Shown: positions 50,877-60,284, counted from the first letter of the stretch. The stretch: DNA of 64,000 bases from DAISJI01 sp964559835 (GCA_964559835.1 CAZLJE010000012.1:76663-140662), one strand, 5' to 3'. The notes: generated by a model from the letters alone, not told the origin. Made by a program: numbers and translations.

Positions 50877-51359
50877 ATGAAGCGCATGTTTGTCTGCACT
50901 CTCTGCTTCCTTCTTTTCCACTCCATACTCACAGCCGACGCCCTTGCGCTTGCATCCCCTCCTGCTCCTTCGCGGCAGACCATGAAAGTCCGCGATGCAA
51001 TCGCCCGCCTCGGCGCCACCGACGACTCGCTCATCGCTGCTCGCCTGCAGGACCACAGCGTTGTCAAAGGACGCGTGGCTTCGATTGCCGACGATTCGTT
51101 CGTCGTGTCTGACATTGATTCCGGCGCTGAACAGCGCGTTTTTTACGCGGCTGTCGCCCGATTGCAGGGAGTGAATGTGGCGACCGGCCAGCAAATACAG
51201 GTGGGAGGTGGGTTCAAGGCCCAGCTGGCGCGCGTCGCCGCCCTGGTCTTGCCCATGCACCGCGTGCAAAAGAACAGCCTCACCGGCGGAACGAAGTTGC
51301 TGCTCATTGGCATCATCATCGGCGTGCTGCTTGCCATCGTGCTGGCCAAAACGCTGTAG
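50877..51359 (+). CDS. Exported protein with C-terminal membrane helix, hypothetical
   Basis: 160 residues. Signal peptide (MKRMFVCTLCFLLFHSILTA), then a beta-rich middle (VKGRVASIADDSFVVSDIDS, QRVFYAAVARLQGVNVATGQ), and a single hydrophobic segment at the end (TKLLLIGIIIGVLLAIVLAK). The ATG at 50877 follows GAAGGAG. No family recognised; the middle resembles small RNA-binding-like or LSm-like folds only superficially. Confidence 0.62.
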   Translation: MKRMFVCTLCFLLFHSILTADALALASPPAPSRQTMKVRDAIARLGATDDSLIAARLQDHSVVKGRVASIADDSFVVSDIDSGAEQRVFYAAVARLQGVNVATGQQIQVGGGFKAQLARVAALVLPMHRVQKNSLTGGTKLLLIGIIIGVLLAIVLAKTL

Positions 51360-51465
51360 TTGAGACGGGCGTGGACCCAGCGCCCTGCGGGGATCGGCTC
51401 TCCAGCAGGAGGCACGAGAGCGGCCGCGATCAGCAGCAGGAGCTCAACCCTCTCTCCTGGCGCGA

Positions 51466-51789
51466 TTAGGAGGTCGCGCCCGTACTAACAGTTTTGCCGG
51501 CTTGCTTTTGGAGCGCTTGCACTACGCCGTCGGTGACGTCCTTGCCGCCATTTAGGTTCACCCACAGTGACTGAACCGTATAGATCGGGCCCCAGGGAAT
51601 TCCCCACCAACCCAACAGCAGGGACAAGAAAACGAACGGCAAGCCTTTCGACAGGCGACTCTCGCCCGGGCGTACCAGCGCCACCTTCGAAGGACGCTTG
51701 AACGTCAGAAAAATGACGGAGATGCAGTACTGATAAACGATGAACCTAGCGCCCTGCTGGAGCTCAAAGTTCAACTCGTGCGGTGTCAT
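51466..51789 (-). CDS. Small membrane protein, hypothetical
   Basis: 107 residues from the ATG at 51789 (MTPHELNFELQQGARFIVYQ), with hydrophobic segments FIVYQYCISVIFLTF and LPFVFLSLLLGWWGIPWGPI. It follows the metallopeptidase gene by 26 bases on the same strand and is probably co-transcribed. The frame is open further upstream, but inside the peptidase gene. Confidence 0.6.
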   Translation of the reverse strand: MTPHELNFELQQGARFIVYQYCISVIFLTFKRPSKVALVRPGESRLSKGLPFVFLSLLLGWWGIPWGPIYTVQSLWVNLNGGKDVTDGVVQALQKQAGKTVSTGATS

Positions 51790-51815
51790 TTTTCCTAGCC
51801 CGTTCGTTGCCACCG

Positions 51816-53480
51816 TTACCTCCGGTTGGGCTGCGTCTGCAACGCTGCCTCGTTCGCCACATCGATCACGGCTCGCATCACGTTCTCGTGGACTGCATCC
51901 CGTAGCGCGCCGAACTCCGGCATTCCCGCCAGCCGTAAGGTGAGATCGTTGCCCGAACCCGACGCGCGCGTGACCGGCGCGGCGGTAAGTACGGCATCGC
52001 GCACTCTGGCCGCGACCTGCGGGTCGAAGCTCTCGGTCACAATCACCAGATTCCCCGGCCACACTTCGACGATCACTGGTCCCTCCTCGGTCACGACCAG
52101 TGTCGACGAGATCGGCTGGCCCGCTTTACCCGCGATCGGTTTCCACTCCGGTTTGACCACACCGATCTCGTACCGCTTCCCAACCGCCCCGGCGTAGAAG
52201 CTCGCGAACCGCGTTGCCGCATCCTCGTTCTGCCACCGCGACACGTACAGCAACCCGACATCTTTCGTCGCCGCCGGCTGCTCCGCGGACTGCGCCACGG
52301 TCACATACGAGGCGCCGCGCCAGAACTTCGCCAGCTCCTTCGACAGCCAGTTGCTCTCGAATTGCCGGATGAACACACGCGTATCGAATTCGCCGATCAC
52401 GCCCGAGTCTTGCACCCTCGCCGCGTCGCCCAGCGTCGCCTTCAGGTCTGGAATACGAACGGGCGCGATCTTTTCATGGTTGAGGTACGCGTTGGGGTGG
52501 AGGATCTCGTACGTCAGCCGCGGCGGATGTTGCAGCGCATTCGCGAACGCGGTCGCGCGGCCCTTTTCCAGCAGCGCAATCTCGAAATTCAATCCTTCGC
52601 GATAGGGAAAGTTCATGCCCTCGCGGATGGCCAGCGGAGCGCGGTGCAGCACCGGTCCTTCGGCGCCGTACGACACTCGCTCCTGCACCGCGTCCACCAG
52701 TCCCGGCTGACGCTTAAGATCGGTGCCGAGCGGAGTGAGCAGGTAGTCCATCATGACCACCATCGCCTGTCCTTCAGTGACGCAACGTGCAGCCGTGCTG
52801 CTTTCGCCTTCGTCGGTGTCGCTGGCGATAATGGCATGGCTGCCGTCGGTCGCTTTCATTTTGTGCTGCGTGTGCCATTTCAACAGGTCGTAGTTCTGGT
52901 CCTGCAACGCATGTGTCAATTCGTGAGCCAGAATGCTCTCCTGCTCCTCCAGCGGGACCCAGTTGAGCAGGGACACCATCTTGTTCTTTGCGTCGTAGAA
53001 TCCGGCGACCGACTCGCCCATCATTTGTCCGGCAAAGCCCTCGGCGTCGAAATCGCGCGGCAGGAACCCGAACTTCTTCATCGCTAGCAACCCCCGCTGG
53101 CGTTCCTGTTTTTCTTCCGCGCTTTCGGTCTGCTCTTTCACCATGCGTTCGACTTCCGCCTGCTCCACCAGTCGTCTCTTGACCGTGGTTCGCAGCTCCA
53201 GTTCGGAGTCGTGGCTGGCGAAAGCAGAGATCTCATCCACCGCTTTGAAGATCTGTTTGGCTTCCTCCGGCGTGACTTTCACCTTCGTCCGCTTCTTCTC
53301 GCGCATGTTGCGCGCGATATCGCCCAAGGACGACTGCGGTTCGGCGGGCGCCGCGGCCCGCGGTGCTGCCGTTGACATTTCCGTGCCGGTGTACGGTTTG
53401 ATCTGTGCCGATGCCGGTAGAAGAAGGGAACAGAAGAGCGCGGAATACAACAGTGCGCGGCGAGACACGATCGATGCCAT
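51816..53480 (-). CDS. Exported zinc metallopeptidase
   Basis: 554 residues with signal peptide (SRRALLYSALFCSLLLPASA). Zinc motif HELTH at residues 186-190 (ESILAHELTHALQDQ) and a downstream Glu in RCVTEGQAMVVM (residue 237) fit a gluzincin-type site. The segment before it, SVAGFYDAKNKMVSLLNW, is typical of exported DUF-type HExxH proteins in Acidobacteriota. The last third is beta-rich (YVTVAQSAEQ, LRLAGMPEF). A small membrane protein gene follows within 26 bases. Confidence 0.8.
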   Translation of the reverse strand: MASIVSRRALLYSALFCSLLLPASAQIKPYTGTEMSTAAPRAAAPAEPQSSLGDIARNMREKKRTKVKVTPEEAKQIFKAVDEISAFASHDSELELRTTVKRRLVEQAEVERMVKEQTESAEEKQERQRGLLAMKKFGFLPRDFDAEGFAGQMMGESVAGFYDAKNKMVSLLNWVPLEEQESILAHELTHALQDQNYDLLKWHTQHKMKATDGSHAIIASDTDEGESSTAARCVTEGQAMVVMMDYLLTPLGTDLKRQPGLVDAVQERVSYGAEGPVLHRAPLAIREGMNFPYREGLNFEIALLEKGRATAFANALQHPPRLTYEILHPNAYLNHEKIAPVRIPDLKATLGDAARVQDSGVIGEFDTRVFIRQFESNWLSKELAKFWRGASYVTVAQSAEQPAATKDVGLLYVSRWQNEDAATRFASFYAGAVGKRYEIGVVKPEWKPIAGKAGQPISSTLVVTEEGPVIVEVWPGNLVIVTESFDPQVAARVRDAVLTAAPVTRASGSGNDLTLRLAGMPEFGALRDAVHENVMRAVIDVANEAALQTQPNRR

Positions 53481-53587
53481 AGCGGCCCTGCCAAGCTGGA
53501 ATGAGTTGCTTTTCGGCGAATCGTATCCCGGTTCTATTTCACGCTCAAGTTACTATTGGTATGACACTTTTCAGTAAAGTGCTTGCC

Positions 53588-53956
53588 ATGAAACGAGCTA
53601 AGCCGGCTACCGTCGATGAGTACATGGAGAGCTGCCCGCAACCGCAGCGGGCCATGCTTGAAAGGATCCGCGCACTGGTACGTTCTCTCGTTCCGCCCGA
53701 AGCCACGGAAGTGATCAGTTACCGCATTCCTGCCTTCAAGTACAAAGGAATGCTGGTGTGGTACGCGGCTTTCGCGGAACACTGCAGCCTTTTCCCGGGT
53801 TCGTCCGTGCTCCACGCGTTCAAGGATGACCTGAAGAACTACTCGGTTTCGAAGGGCACGATCCGCTTTCCGATCGATAAGCCGCTGCCCACGACACTGG
53901 TGAAGAAGTTGGTCAAAGCGAAGATTGCGGAGAACGAAGAGCGCAAGCGCCGGTGA
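53588..53956 (+). CDS. DUF1801 (YdhG/YdeI-like) protein
   Basis: 122 residues. Family pattern seen: VDEYMESCPQPQRAMLERIR, PPEATEVISYRIPAFKYKGM, LVWYAAFAEHCSLFPGS and KGTIRFPIDKPLPTTLVKKL. Cytoplasmic; function unknown, iron-related roles are suggested for some relatives. The ATG at 53588 gives the usual start; an earlier in-frame ATG at 53561 is possible. Confidence 0.85.
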   Translation: MKRAKPATVDEYMESCPQPQRAMLERIRALVRSLVPPEATEVISYRIPAFKYKGMLVWYAAFAEHCSLFPGSSVLHAFKDDLKNYSVSKGTIRFPIDKPLPTTLVKKLVKAKIAENEERKRR

Positions 53957-53966
53957 CCGTACGTCA

Positions 53967-54080
53967 TTACGGCTTCAGATCGTCGCCGCGCTCGATCATC
54001 TTGCGGATCACAAACACAACCAGGGCGAGCCCGACCACGATCACCAGCACCCCGATTTCAGCATTCATGTAGTAGGACAT
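53967..54080 (-). CDS. 37-residue single-helix membrane protein
   Basis: ATG at 54080 after GAGGG, reading MSYYMNAEIGVLVIVVGLAL then VVFVIRKMIERGDDLKP and TAA at 53967. One membrane helix with a charged tail, a typical small protein. It is too short for ordinary ORF calls and unlike any adjacent gene; function unknown. Confidence 0.6.
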   Translation of the reverse strand: MSYYMNAEIGVLVIVVGLALVVFVIRKMIERGDDLKP

Positions 54081-54221
54081 TGCGCGTCCCTCTTCCGCAG
54101 TCGCGGAGCGACGTAACACATTAGCCCAGTACGTCAGTCCTCGCTAGTCGTACCACTCCCGCAGGGACGGCACACGCGTCAGGAGTACGTCCGCGTTGAT
54201 GGGGTAGGGAAGCAGCGCCCC

Positions 54222-54800
54222 TCAACCCTTACCGCGCACCGCTCCCTGAACGCCTCGCAACACCGACCGCGCCAGGCTATGGAAAAACGGGCCACCGAAT
54301 GCTCCCAGCGCCAGCAGCGATCCGAACATCATGGCCGCCTCGATGCTCTCGCGCCCTTGCGGCAACCAGTACACATCCTGCAAGCGGAGCCACAGCGCGA
54401 ATTCATCGAGCGTCAGGGCGGAACAGATCCCGTAGAGGATCGCCATTCCGGCCGAGCCCCACTGCGACGTGCCATTCATCCCCGTCCCGTATTGCGCCAA
54501 CCAGATGTATCCGACCAGCAGCAGGCCGAGAATTCCCCACACCATGTGGTGCAGATGGAAGCTCCGCGTCTGGATATCGTGCAACGGCCCGATGTGGTTG
54601 TGGATCGCCCAGGTGATGGCACGCAGCACGATCATCGTGCACAGGAACGCCAGCGACGCTAAGAAGAGCCGCTCGCGCCGTTCGCTGGCGAACTCCTCGC
54701 GATAGTGGTGTTGCAGATGCCCGCGCAGCGCCGCGATAAGCACCAGTAACACCAGCACCGCGCATGCGATACGGACGATGAGTACGACGATCTGCCACAT
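54222..54800 (-). CDS. Multi-pass membrane protein, hypothetical
   Basis: 192 residues with about five hydrophobic segments (IVVLIVRIACAVLVLLVLIA, LFLASLAFLCTMIVLRAITW, MVWGILGLLLVGYIWLAQYG, MAILYGICSALTLDEFALWL, AAMMFGSLLALGAFGGPFFH). Histidines HNHIGPLHDIQTRSFHLHH lie between helices 2 and 3. No family assigned. Confidence 0.65.
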   Translation of the reverse strand: MWQIVVLIVRIACAVLVLLVLIAALRGHLQHHYREEFASERRERLFLASLAFLCTMIVLRAITWAIHNHIGPLHDIQTRSFHLHHMVWGILGLLLVGYIWLAQYGTGMNGTSQWGSAGMAILYGICSALTLDEFALWLRLQDVYWLPQGRESIEAAMMFGSLLALGAFGGPFFHSLARSVLRGVQGAVRGKG

Positions 54801-54984
54801 GCGCGAAGTGAGATGCGGTCATCCAGCGATTGGTCGAGGATAGTCGTCACGGCACTCGTAACCCGCACTGCCCGAGGCGTTCCATTGATCCGGCTACTCG
54901 CAATAACTAAAGAAGGGGTAAACACGGCAGCGACCGCATTCATCGCATTAGGAAGCAAGTCACTCCACATCACCGGGGCTCGTC

Positions 54985-55983
54985 ATGAGACGTACTTTAC
55001 CGACGACCTGCTTGATGACCGTTTCGCTCCTGGCCATGTTTCCCTTCGGTTGCGGCGGAAATCCATCGCCTAATCGGATGTCTTCGGTCCCACCTGCCAC
55101 AACCGCGACTCCAGCTGCGACAACTCCGACTCCGCCGTCGACCACTCCAACTCCGCCTTCGACCACTCCGACTCCGGCCTCGACAACTCCGACTCCACCT
55201 TCGACCGTAGCTACGCCACCTCCGGTGGCAACACTGACACCGACTCCCACTCCAACAACGACACCGACACCAACACAGACGCTAATGCCATTCACGCCTC
55301 CGACTACCTTCGACTCGCCGCTGGAGGCATTCACGCTCGCACAAGGTAACTTCGGCCGCATCGTCACCAACCCCAGCGCGAATGACGGGCATGGAACGGT
55401 CACGCTGACCAATGCGGTCACTATGACGATGGCTCACACCGTAGACTTCTGCCCCTACGCGTCGGGCGGATGTCCGATCCGCGTCGCCGAGGTGACTGCC
55501 GATGCAAACGGCAACGGTTCCGCAAACTTCACCTTCCCGCAAAAGGGTACGTTTGCCGGAGTGTTCCGTGTGCTCTCTCAGGATGGTCGCTTGCGTCTCG
55601 ACAGCGGCATGTTCACGCCCGCGCAAGCCACTCAGATCTTCCACCTCGTGAAGTCGGCGAACGTGACGCCTTTGCCATCAACCTGGGCGCCGCTGGGATC
55701 GGATCCGCTGGACTCGGGCGCCATCACCATCAACGGCACCGCTCCGACCGCGACCGCTCGTCTGGAACTGCATCGTGCTGCGCCCAATATGGAATACGGA
55801 CTGGTCGAGTGCGATGCGGAACCGGAGCACACACCGGTCTGTACCAGCGTCCTGGGCAGCTTCACGACCGACTCGACTGGATTCGCAAGCGTGACCTTCA
55901 CGCCGGCCAACACGAACCCTGCGATCTATGAGGTCAAGCACGGCGACTTGCACGAATTCGTTACCGGATTCATTGTCCAGTAA
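54985..55983 (+). CDS. Lipoprotein with a Pro/Thr-rich linker
   Basis: 332 residues. Lipobox LAMFPFGC (Cys about 23), then a low-complexity linker of TPTPPSTTPTP-like repeats (about residues 36-97), then a beta-rich domain (FTLAQGNFGRIVTNPSANDG, TANVTP-type repeats, and GSFTTDSTGFASVTFTPANT). The linker suggests a surface-displayed domain held away from the membrane. The coding repeats use varied codons, so the low complexity is selected at protein level. Starts at ATG 54985. Confidence 0.72.
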   Translation: MRRTLPTTCLMTVSLLAMFPFGCGGNPSPNRMSSVPPATTATPAATTPTPPSTTPTPPSTTPTPASTTPTPPSTVATPPPVATLTPTPTPTTTPTPTQTLMPFTPPTTFDSPLEAFTLAQGNFGRIVTNPSANDGHGTVTLTNAVTMTMAHTVDFCPYASGGCPIRVAEVTADANGNGSANFTFPQKGTFAGVFRVLSQDGRLRLDSGMFTPAQATQIFHLVKSANVTPLPSTWAPLGSDPLDSGAITINGTAPTATARLELHRAAPNMEYGLVECDAEPEHTPVCTSVLGSFTTDSTGFASVTFTPANTNPAIYEVKHGDLHEFVTGFIVQ

Positions 55984-55991
55984 TATTCGCG

Positions 55992-56363
55992 TCAGTTTGC
56001 CTGCGGGTCGATCCCGCCGACGGCTGCGCGCAAGTCATTGCGGTAGCGTTCTACCTGCGCCCGCTCGCCGGTGTTTTCGGCCAGGAATTCCAAACCGTAG
56101 TAGTTCTCGTGCCGGTTTCGGACTTGCGCCCACAGCCGAAGACGGTCAGTCGTCGAAGGCGGCGTGAATTCTACCGTCACCTGATCACCGGGCTCCATCT
56201 CGATGCCGGCGTTCACGCGCATACCGCCTTCGTTCAACTCCGAGGCGTTGCCGATCGTCGCATCGAGCTTTGCGGGACGGTGGACTACGAGACGGACCGG
56301 AACCTGCAAAGGGAAACGTTGCCAGCGGCGCCTGTTGCCGGGCGTCTGTTCGAGGGAGGGCAT
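55992..56363 (-). CDS. PilZ-domain protein
   Basis: 123 residues. PilZ c-di-GMP motif RRxxR is seen as NRRRWQRFPLQVPVRLVV; the second part of the motif, usually DxSxxG, is here NASELNEGGMRVNAGIEM, degenerate. PGDQVTVEFTPPSTTDRLRL and GLEFLAENTGE complete the fold. It probably binds cyclic di-GMP, but the second motif weakens the call. Confidence 0.85.
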   Translation of the reverse strand: MPSLEQTPGNRRRWQRFPLQVPVRLVVHRPAKLDATIGNASELNEGGMRVNAGIEMEPGDQVTVEFTPPSTTDRLRLWAQVRNRHENYYGLEFLAENTGERAQVERYRNDLRAAVGGIDPQAN

Positions 56364-56518
56364 GCCTCCGAGGTTAGCGACTTAGGCATTACGGTTGTAG
56401 ATAACGGAGGTCGCATTACTTGTTTAATGTTGTCCGACAATTTTTCGCGTTTCGTATACAACCAAAACCCAGGCCAGCCCCTCGCGCGGAGCTGGCCTAC
56501 TGACGAGTAACACTACTG

Positions 56519-56857
56519 TTACCGCCAGTCGTGATCGCGGCGGATGTCGCGGTTGTCGTGCCGCACATCGCGATAGTCGCGGTTCACGTCACGCTGCCGG
56601 GCGCGGAGCTCGGCGCGCTCGCGGCGCGCTCCGGCGTAATTGCCGACGGCATAATCGTGGCGCAGTTCCGCGCGGTCGTGCGCGATCGCCCTTTGGTCAC
56701 GATTGATGTCGCGCCAATCGCTGCGGCGATCGCGATAATCCTGCCGTAGGTCGTTGCGGTGAGCTCGCTGCCAGCCCCAATCGTCTCGGTCCTGCGCCAT
56801 GAGGGTGCTGCCGCCGAGTGCCGCCAGTAACAACGCTGCCATTACGATCCGTTTCAT
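56519..56857 (-). CDS. Secreted RD-rich small protein
   Basis: 112 residues with signal peptide (MKRIVMAALLLAALGGSTLM, ending MAQ). Mature part is almost all Arg/Asp/Tyr: RNDLRQDYRDRRSDWRDINR, HDRAELRHDYAVGNYAGARR, RRERAELRARQRDVNRDYRD. Similar composition to the larger RD protein at 47314-47976 but no shared YPNGG repeats. Start at 56857 preceded by GGAGGTG. Confidence 0.72.
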   Translation of the reverse strand: MKRIVMAALLLAALGGSTLMAQDRDDWGWQRAHRNDLRQDYRDRRSDWRDINRDQRAIAHDRAELRHDYAVGNYAGARRERAELRARQRDVNRDYRDVRHDNRDIRRDHDWR

Positions 56858-57001
56858 GTCCTTCACCTCCGGGTCCGATCTTCTGGCCCTGTGCAGGTGT
56901 GAACCCGGCGCATACAAACAGTTGCGTTAAGAAAGGTGACGCTTTGCATTGATGCTGTAAGAAAAAATACCGCAACTTTTTCTCGGCTGCGATGCGCCAC
57001 C

Positions 57002-57886
57002 CTAGATATTGCCCTTCTCCAGAAGTTGGCGTGCTTCGTCCAGGACTTTGCGTTGGTCCGGGTCCAGCTTGGGATACGACAAATCCAGCCCCTCCAGCGT
57101 GTCGACGACCGCGGCCGCGACAACCACACGCGTAAACCATTTGTGGTCCGCAGGGACGACATACCACGGCGCCGATGGCGTCGACGTATTCCGGATCATG
57201 TCTTCATACGCAGTCATGTAGTCGTCCCAGTATTTCCGTTCGTGGATGTCGGGCGCCGAAAACTTCCAGTTCTTCTCCGGCTCCTCCAGCCGCTTCAGGA
57301 AGCGCTTCGCTTGCTCCTCCCTGGAGAGGTTCAAGAAAAACTTGCGGACGACGATCCCGTTATTCGTGAGATAGCGTTCAAAGCCGCGGATGTCCTCAAA
57401 ACGTTTCTGCCAGATGTCGTCACCGATCAGCGATGGTGGAATCTTTTCGCGCTTCAACACCTCGGGATGCACGCGCACCACTAGCACTTCCTCGTAGTAG
57501 GAACGGTTGAAGACGCCAACGCTGCGGCGTTCGGGAAGCCGCTGAGTGGTACGCCACAGATAGTCGTGGTCCAGCTCCTCTTCCGACGGCTGCTTGAACG
57601 AGTAGACCTGGCAGCCCTGCGGATTCACGCCCGACATGACGTGCTTGATGGTGCTGTCCTTGCCCGCGGCGTCCATGCCCTGGAAGATCAGCAGGACCGC
57701 CCACTGGTCCTGGGCGTAGAGCTTGTCCTGCAGGTCTCTCATGCGATCGAGACCTTGCTGTAGCTCCTCAGCCGCGTCTTCTTTCGATCGCATCGAGCCG
57801 GTGTCGGCAGGATCGAAATCTTTCAGTCGAAATTGTTTTCCTTGCTCCACCCGATACGGATGCGACAGTCGTGCAAGGTCTTTCAC
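57002..57886 (-). CDS. Polyphosphate kinase 2 family protein
   Basis: 294 residues from GTG 57886 (GAGGAG 6 bases before it). PPK2 fold: Walker A GMDAAGKDSTIKHV, NPQGCQVYSFKQPSEEELDH, RSYYEEVLVVRVHP and lid region RRSVGVFNRSYYEEV. Transfers phosphate between polyphosphate and nucleotides (GDP/ADP or AMP, class not decidable). The earlier frame to 57955 has no conserved residues. Confidence 0.92.
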   Translation of the reverse strand: MKDLARLSHPYRVEQGKQFRLKDFDPADTGSMRSKEDAAEELQQGLDRMRDLQDKLYAQDQWAVLLIFQGMDAAGKDSTIKHVMSGVNPQGCQVYSFKQPSEEELDHDYLWRTTQRLPERRSVGVFNRSYYEEVLVVRVHPEVLKREKIPPSLIGDDIWQKRFEDIRGFERYLTNNGIVVRKFFLNLSREEQAKRFLKRLEEPEKNWKFSAPDIHERKYWDDYMTAYEDMIRNTSTPSAPWYVVPADHKWFTRVVVAAAVVDTLEGLDLSYPKLDPDQRKVLDEARQLLEKGNI

Positions 57887-58127
57887 ACAACGCTCCTCTA
57901 CTCGTCCGCTTAGATGTCCGCGGGTACAGGGTTGGGCCAGCCCTGGGGAGCACAAGTTTGCGGCAAAGTCGCCTGGCGACGGTTCGCTTACAGCCCAGGA
58001 CGCAGTCCTGGGATCACGTCATCCTGCTTCATTCCAAGTCCCGGAGGGACGGCGCGACGGGAACAGCGAATCGTCCCTTCGGGACTGCGTCACAGGCCTT
58101 GAGGTCGTCCACGGTTGCGGCACTCCT

Positions 58128-58156
58128 GATCCGCGTTGATCAGCGCTTATCAGCGG
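58128..58156. repeat. GCTGAT-type run, copy 3
   Basis: ATCCGCGTTGATCAGCGCTT then ATCAGCGG. Related to 1018-1045 and 8961-8989. Confidence 0.4.
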
Positions 58157-58198
58157 TTCGTTTTGTTTTCCGCGCCCCGCGTGCCGCGCCCCTCGGCC

Positions 58199-58633
58199 CT
58201 AAGGCAGATACGGCGCTCTCGCCTCGCCCGGTTCCTGCCCGCTCACCAGTTGATACCGCCTCATCTCCCACTCGAAACGCGGCAGGTTCTGACGCAGCTC
58301 CCGGCACAACGACGCCACCGCCCGCGCCTGGTCCGGCGTAATGTGCCGGCACAGCAGCATGCCCATCGTCTCCGCCAGCACCTGCTGGATGCTGACCGCG
58401 TCCTCCGGATACGGCATCCCCGAGTGCACCATCAGTTGGAAATTCCACTTGTCGTGCCACTCGCATTCCTCGCGCCCCGGCGCGGCTCGACGCCCGCATC
58501 GCAACCCGTCCGCCCGCACGTGCGAGCACTGCTGGATCGTGGCCAGCCCTTCGCCGTCTTTCTGTTCGCCCGCTGACCCAATACCCGATCGCTTTCGAAT
58601 CTTTACGTCCACAACCATCGGCTTGTCTTCCAT
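58199..58633 (-). CDS. Hypothetical protein with an N-terminal cysteine cluster
   Basis: 144 residues. N-terminal half contains CSHVRADGLRC then GRRAAPGREECEWHDKW, a Cys/His set (C-x10-C ... C-x-x-H) compatible with a zinc site. The rest is helical (ITPDQARAVASLCRELRQNL). Not recognised. The start may be M1 or M6. Confidence 0.55.
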   Translation of the reverse strand: MEDKPMVVDVKIRKRSGIGSAGEQKDGEGLATIQQCSHVRADGLRCGRRAAPGREECEWHDKWNFQLMVHSGMPYPEDAVSIQQVLAETMGMLLCRHITPDQARAVASLCRELRQNLPRFEWEMRRYQLVSGQEPGEARAPYLP

Positions 58634-58821
58634 GATCGTGTTTTCCTCTGTTTTCCTCTGTGTCCTCTGTGGTGAATCTCTTCTTCTGAAACACTAAGGG
58701 GGACCCAGTCTCTCCGGGTCCCCCCTCGCCGCTACACGTTGCGGTTAATTATGAGCCTACTCGAACCGACAAGGCGTGCCTGTGATGTGCGTCACAGATG
58801 TGTGTGACAAGCCCATCCCGT

Positions 58822-58866
58822 CTGTCATCCTGAGGAGGACGCAAGTCCGACGAAGGATCCATGCAA
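58822..58866. repeat. GTCATCCTGAGG...GGATCCATGCAA element
   Basis: GTCATCCTGAGGAGGACGCA then AGTCCGACGAAGGATCCATG. Relative of 43084-43116. Confidence 0.65.
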
Positions 58867-58938
58867 TCTGATTCCGGACGTCAGATTCCAACAATCAGCG
58901 CAGGGAACTTGGAGACCCGAGAACCAAATACCCACGTC

Positions 58939-58970
58939 TGCCAAAAGCGGGCAGACGTGGGGCACCGGGC
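58939..58970. repeat. CCCACGTCTGCC/GGCAGACGTGGG hairpin
   Basis: Twelve-pair stem CCCACGTCTGCC-AAAAGCG-GGCAGACGTGGG. Its outer CCCAC...GTGGGG form resembles the CCCACCCT family. Confidence 0.7.
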
Positions 58971-59317
58971 ATCCGGCCTGAACCAGCTCCGTAAATTTAC
59001 ACGAGTTTAAGGTGAGACAGGCCAACGCGGGCAACCGTTTCAACGCGTAGTGCAACTTTTAAGCAGTTCCCTCCAGCCTCGCGTTGCGGCTCACGGGACT
59101 AAAAGCTCCTACCTCTTATGCAGCGCGCTCTCGACCGCGTCAATTCCATATAGGGCAATCCAGCAGCGACAAATACAGCGTGACAAAGTAAGAGGGCAAC
59201 AGTTCGACCAATGCCTGAAATGGCGCTTCGCACATGGTCGTCAAAGTTCCACTCAATTCTGTGTCAGCGAGTACAAGAGACCGATGGCTCTGAAATGCCT
59301 TGGTCAAGGAGACAAGT

Positions 59318-60097
59318 ATGAAAATCGTAGTCATAGGCGGTACCGGCCTCATTGGTTCAAAGCTTGTCAACAAGCTGCGCGAGCACGGGCACGAAGCGGT
59401 AGCAGCAGCGCCCAATACGGGTGTCAATACTCTCACGGGCGAGGGACTGGCCGAAGCGTTGAAAGGCGCATCGGTAGTTGTCGACGTATCAAATTCTCCT
59501 TCGTGGGAAGACGCAGCAGTGCTGAAATTCTTCGAGACATCCACTCGGAACCTACTTACTTATGAAGCGGCCGCGGGCGTGGGACATCATGTCGCGTTGT
59601 CAGTGGTGGGAACCGACCAACTGTCCGAAAGCGGTTACTTCCGCGCCAAGATCGCTCAGGAGAAGCTGATCAAAGACTCGCCTATTCCTTATTCGATCGT
59701 ACGTGCGACGCAGTTCTTCGAATTTCTCAAGGGCCTCGCCGACATCTCCTCCGACGGCGGCAAGGTGCGTTTGCCACATGTGCTTTTCCAGCCGATGGCT
59801 GCCGACGATGTCGCGAGTGGCGTAGGCAGGGTCGCGGTAGGCCCGCCGATCAATGGCACCGTCGAAATAGGGGGGCCAGAACAGTTTCGCGTGGATGATC
59901 TAGTTCGGCGGCGCTTGGCATCACTGAAAGATCCCCGCGAAGTCATCGCTGACCCAGACGCGCGTTACTCTGGGGCGAAACTCAGCGAGAAAACGCTGGT
60001 TCCGGGCAACAACGCACGGCTCGGCGAGACTCACTTCGAAACCTGGCTCACCCAGTCAGCAGCGCAAGTTCCGAGTGCGAAGTCCCCAGCGGCTTAG
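59318..60097 (+). CDS. NmrA-like NAD(P)-binding epimerase/oxidoreductase
   Basis: 259 residues. N-terminal Rossmann GGTGLIGSKLVNKL, then VVVDVSNSPSWEDAAVLKFF, HHVALSVVGTDQ, YFRAKIAQEKLIKDSPIPYS (SDR-like Y-x-x-K replaced by Y-F-R-A-K-x-x-x-E) and VRATQFFEF. This is the atypical SDR/NmrA group; often NADP-dependent redox sensing or reductases of small ligands. The ATG at 59318 follows AAGGAGA. Confidence 0.86.
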   Translation: MKIVVIGGTGLIGSKLVNKLREHGHEAVAAAPNTGVNTLTGEGLAEALKGASVVVDVSNSPSWEDAAVLKFFETSTRNLLTYEAAAGVGHHVALSVVGTDQLSESGYFRAKIAQEKLIKDSPIPYSIVRATQFFEFLKGLADISSDGGKVRLPHVLFQPMAADDVASGVGRVAVGPPINGTVEIGGPEQFRVDDLVRRRLASLKDPREVIADPDARYSGAKLSEKTLVPGNNARLGETHFETWLTQSAAQVPSAKSPAA

Positions 60098-60284
60098 ACC
60101 AATCTCCGACGTCGGCCGGTTTAGCTGACCGGCCTCACTCCTTGGAATAGGAACAGAAGCCAGGGAGTGGAGAGGATTGGCTCCGGCGAACAGGAACTCG
60201 CGCGGAACTACGTATAACTGCGAAGTAGCGACCAGTACACACGACGCGGCTTGAATGGCGTTCAGTCAAGCGAGAGGTCAATTT

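Larger units (their letters stand above)
58634..59317. other. Long intergenic region rich in repeats
   Basis: No supported gene. It holds a CTCTGTGTCCTCTGTGGTGA run (58650-58670), a hairpin GGGGGACCC/GGGTCCCCC (58698-58724), a GTCATCCTGAGGAGGACGCA element with GGATCCATGCA (58822-58866), and a CCACGTCTGCC/GGCAGACGTGG hairpin (58939-58970). From about 59031 nothing recognisable is seen before the NmrA-like gene. Confidence 0.6.
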
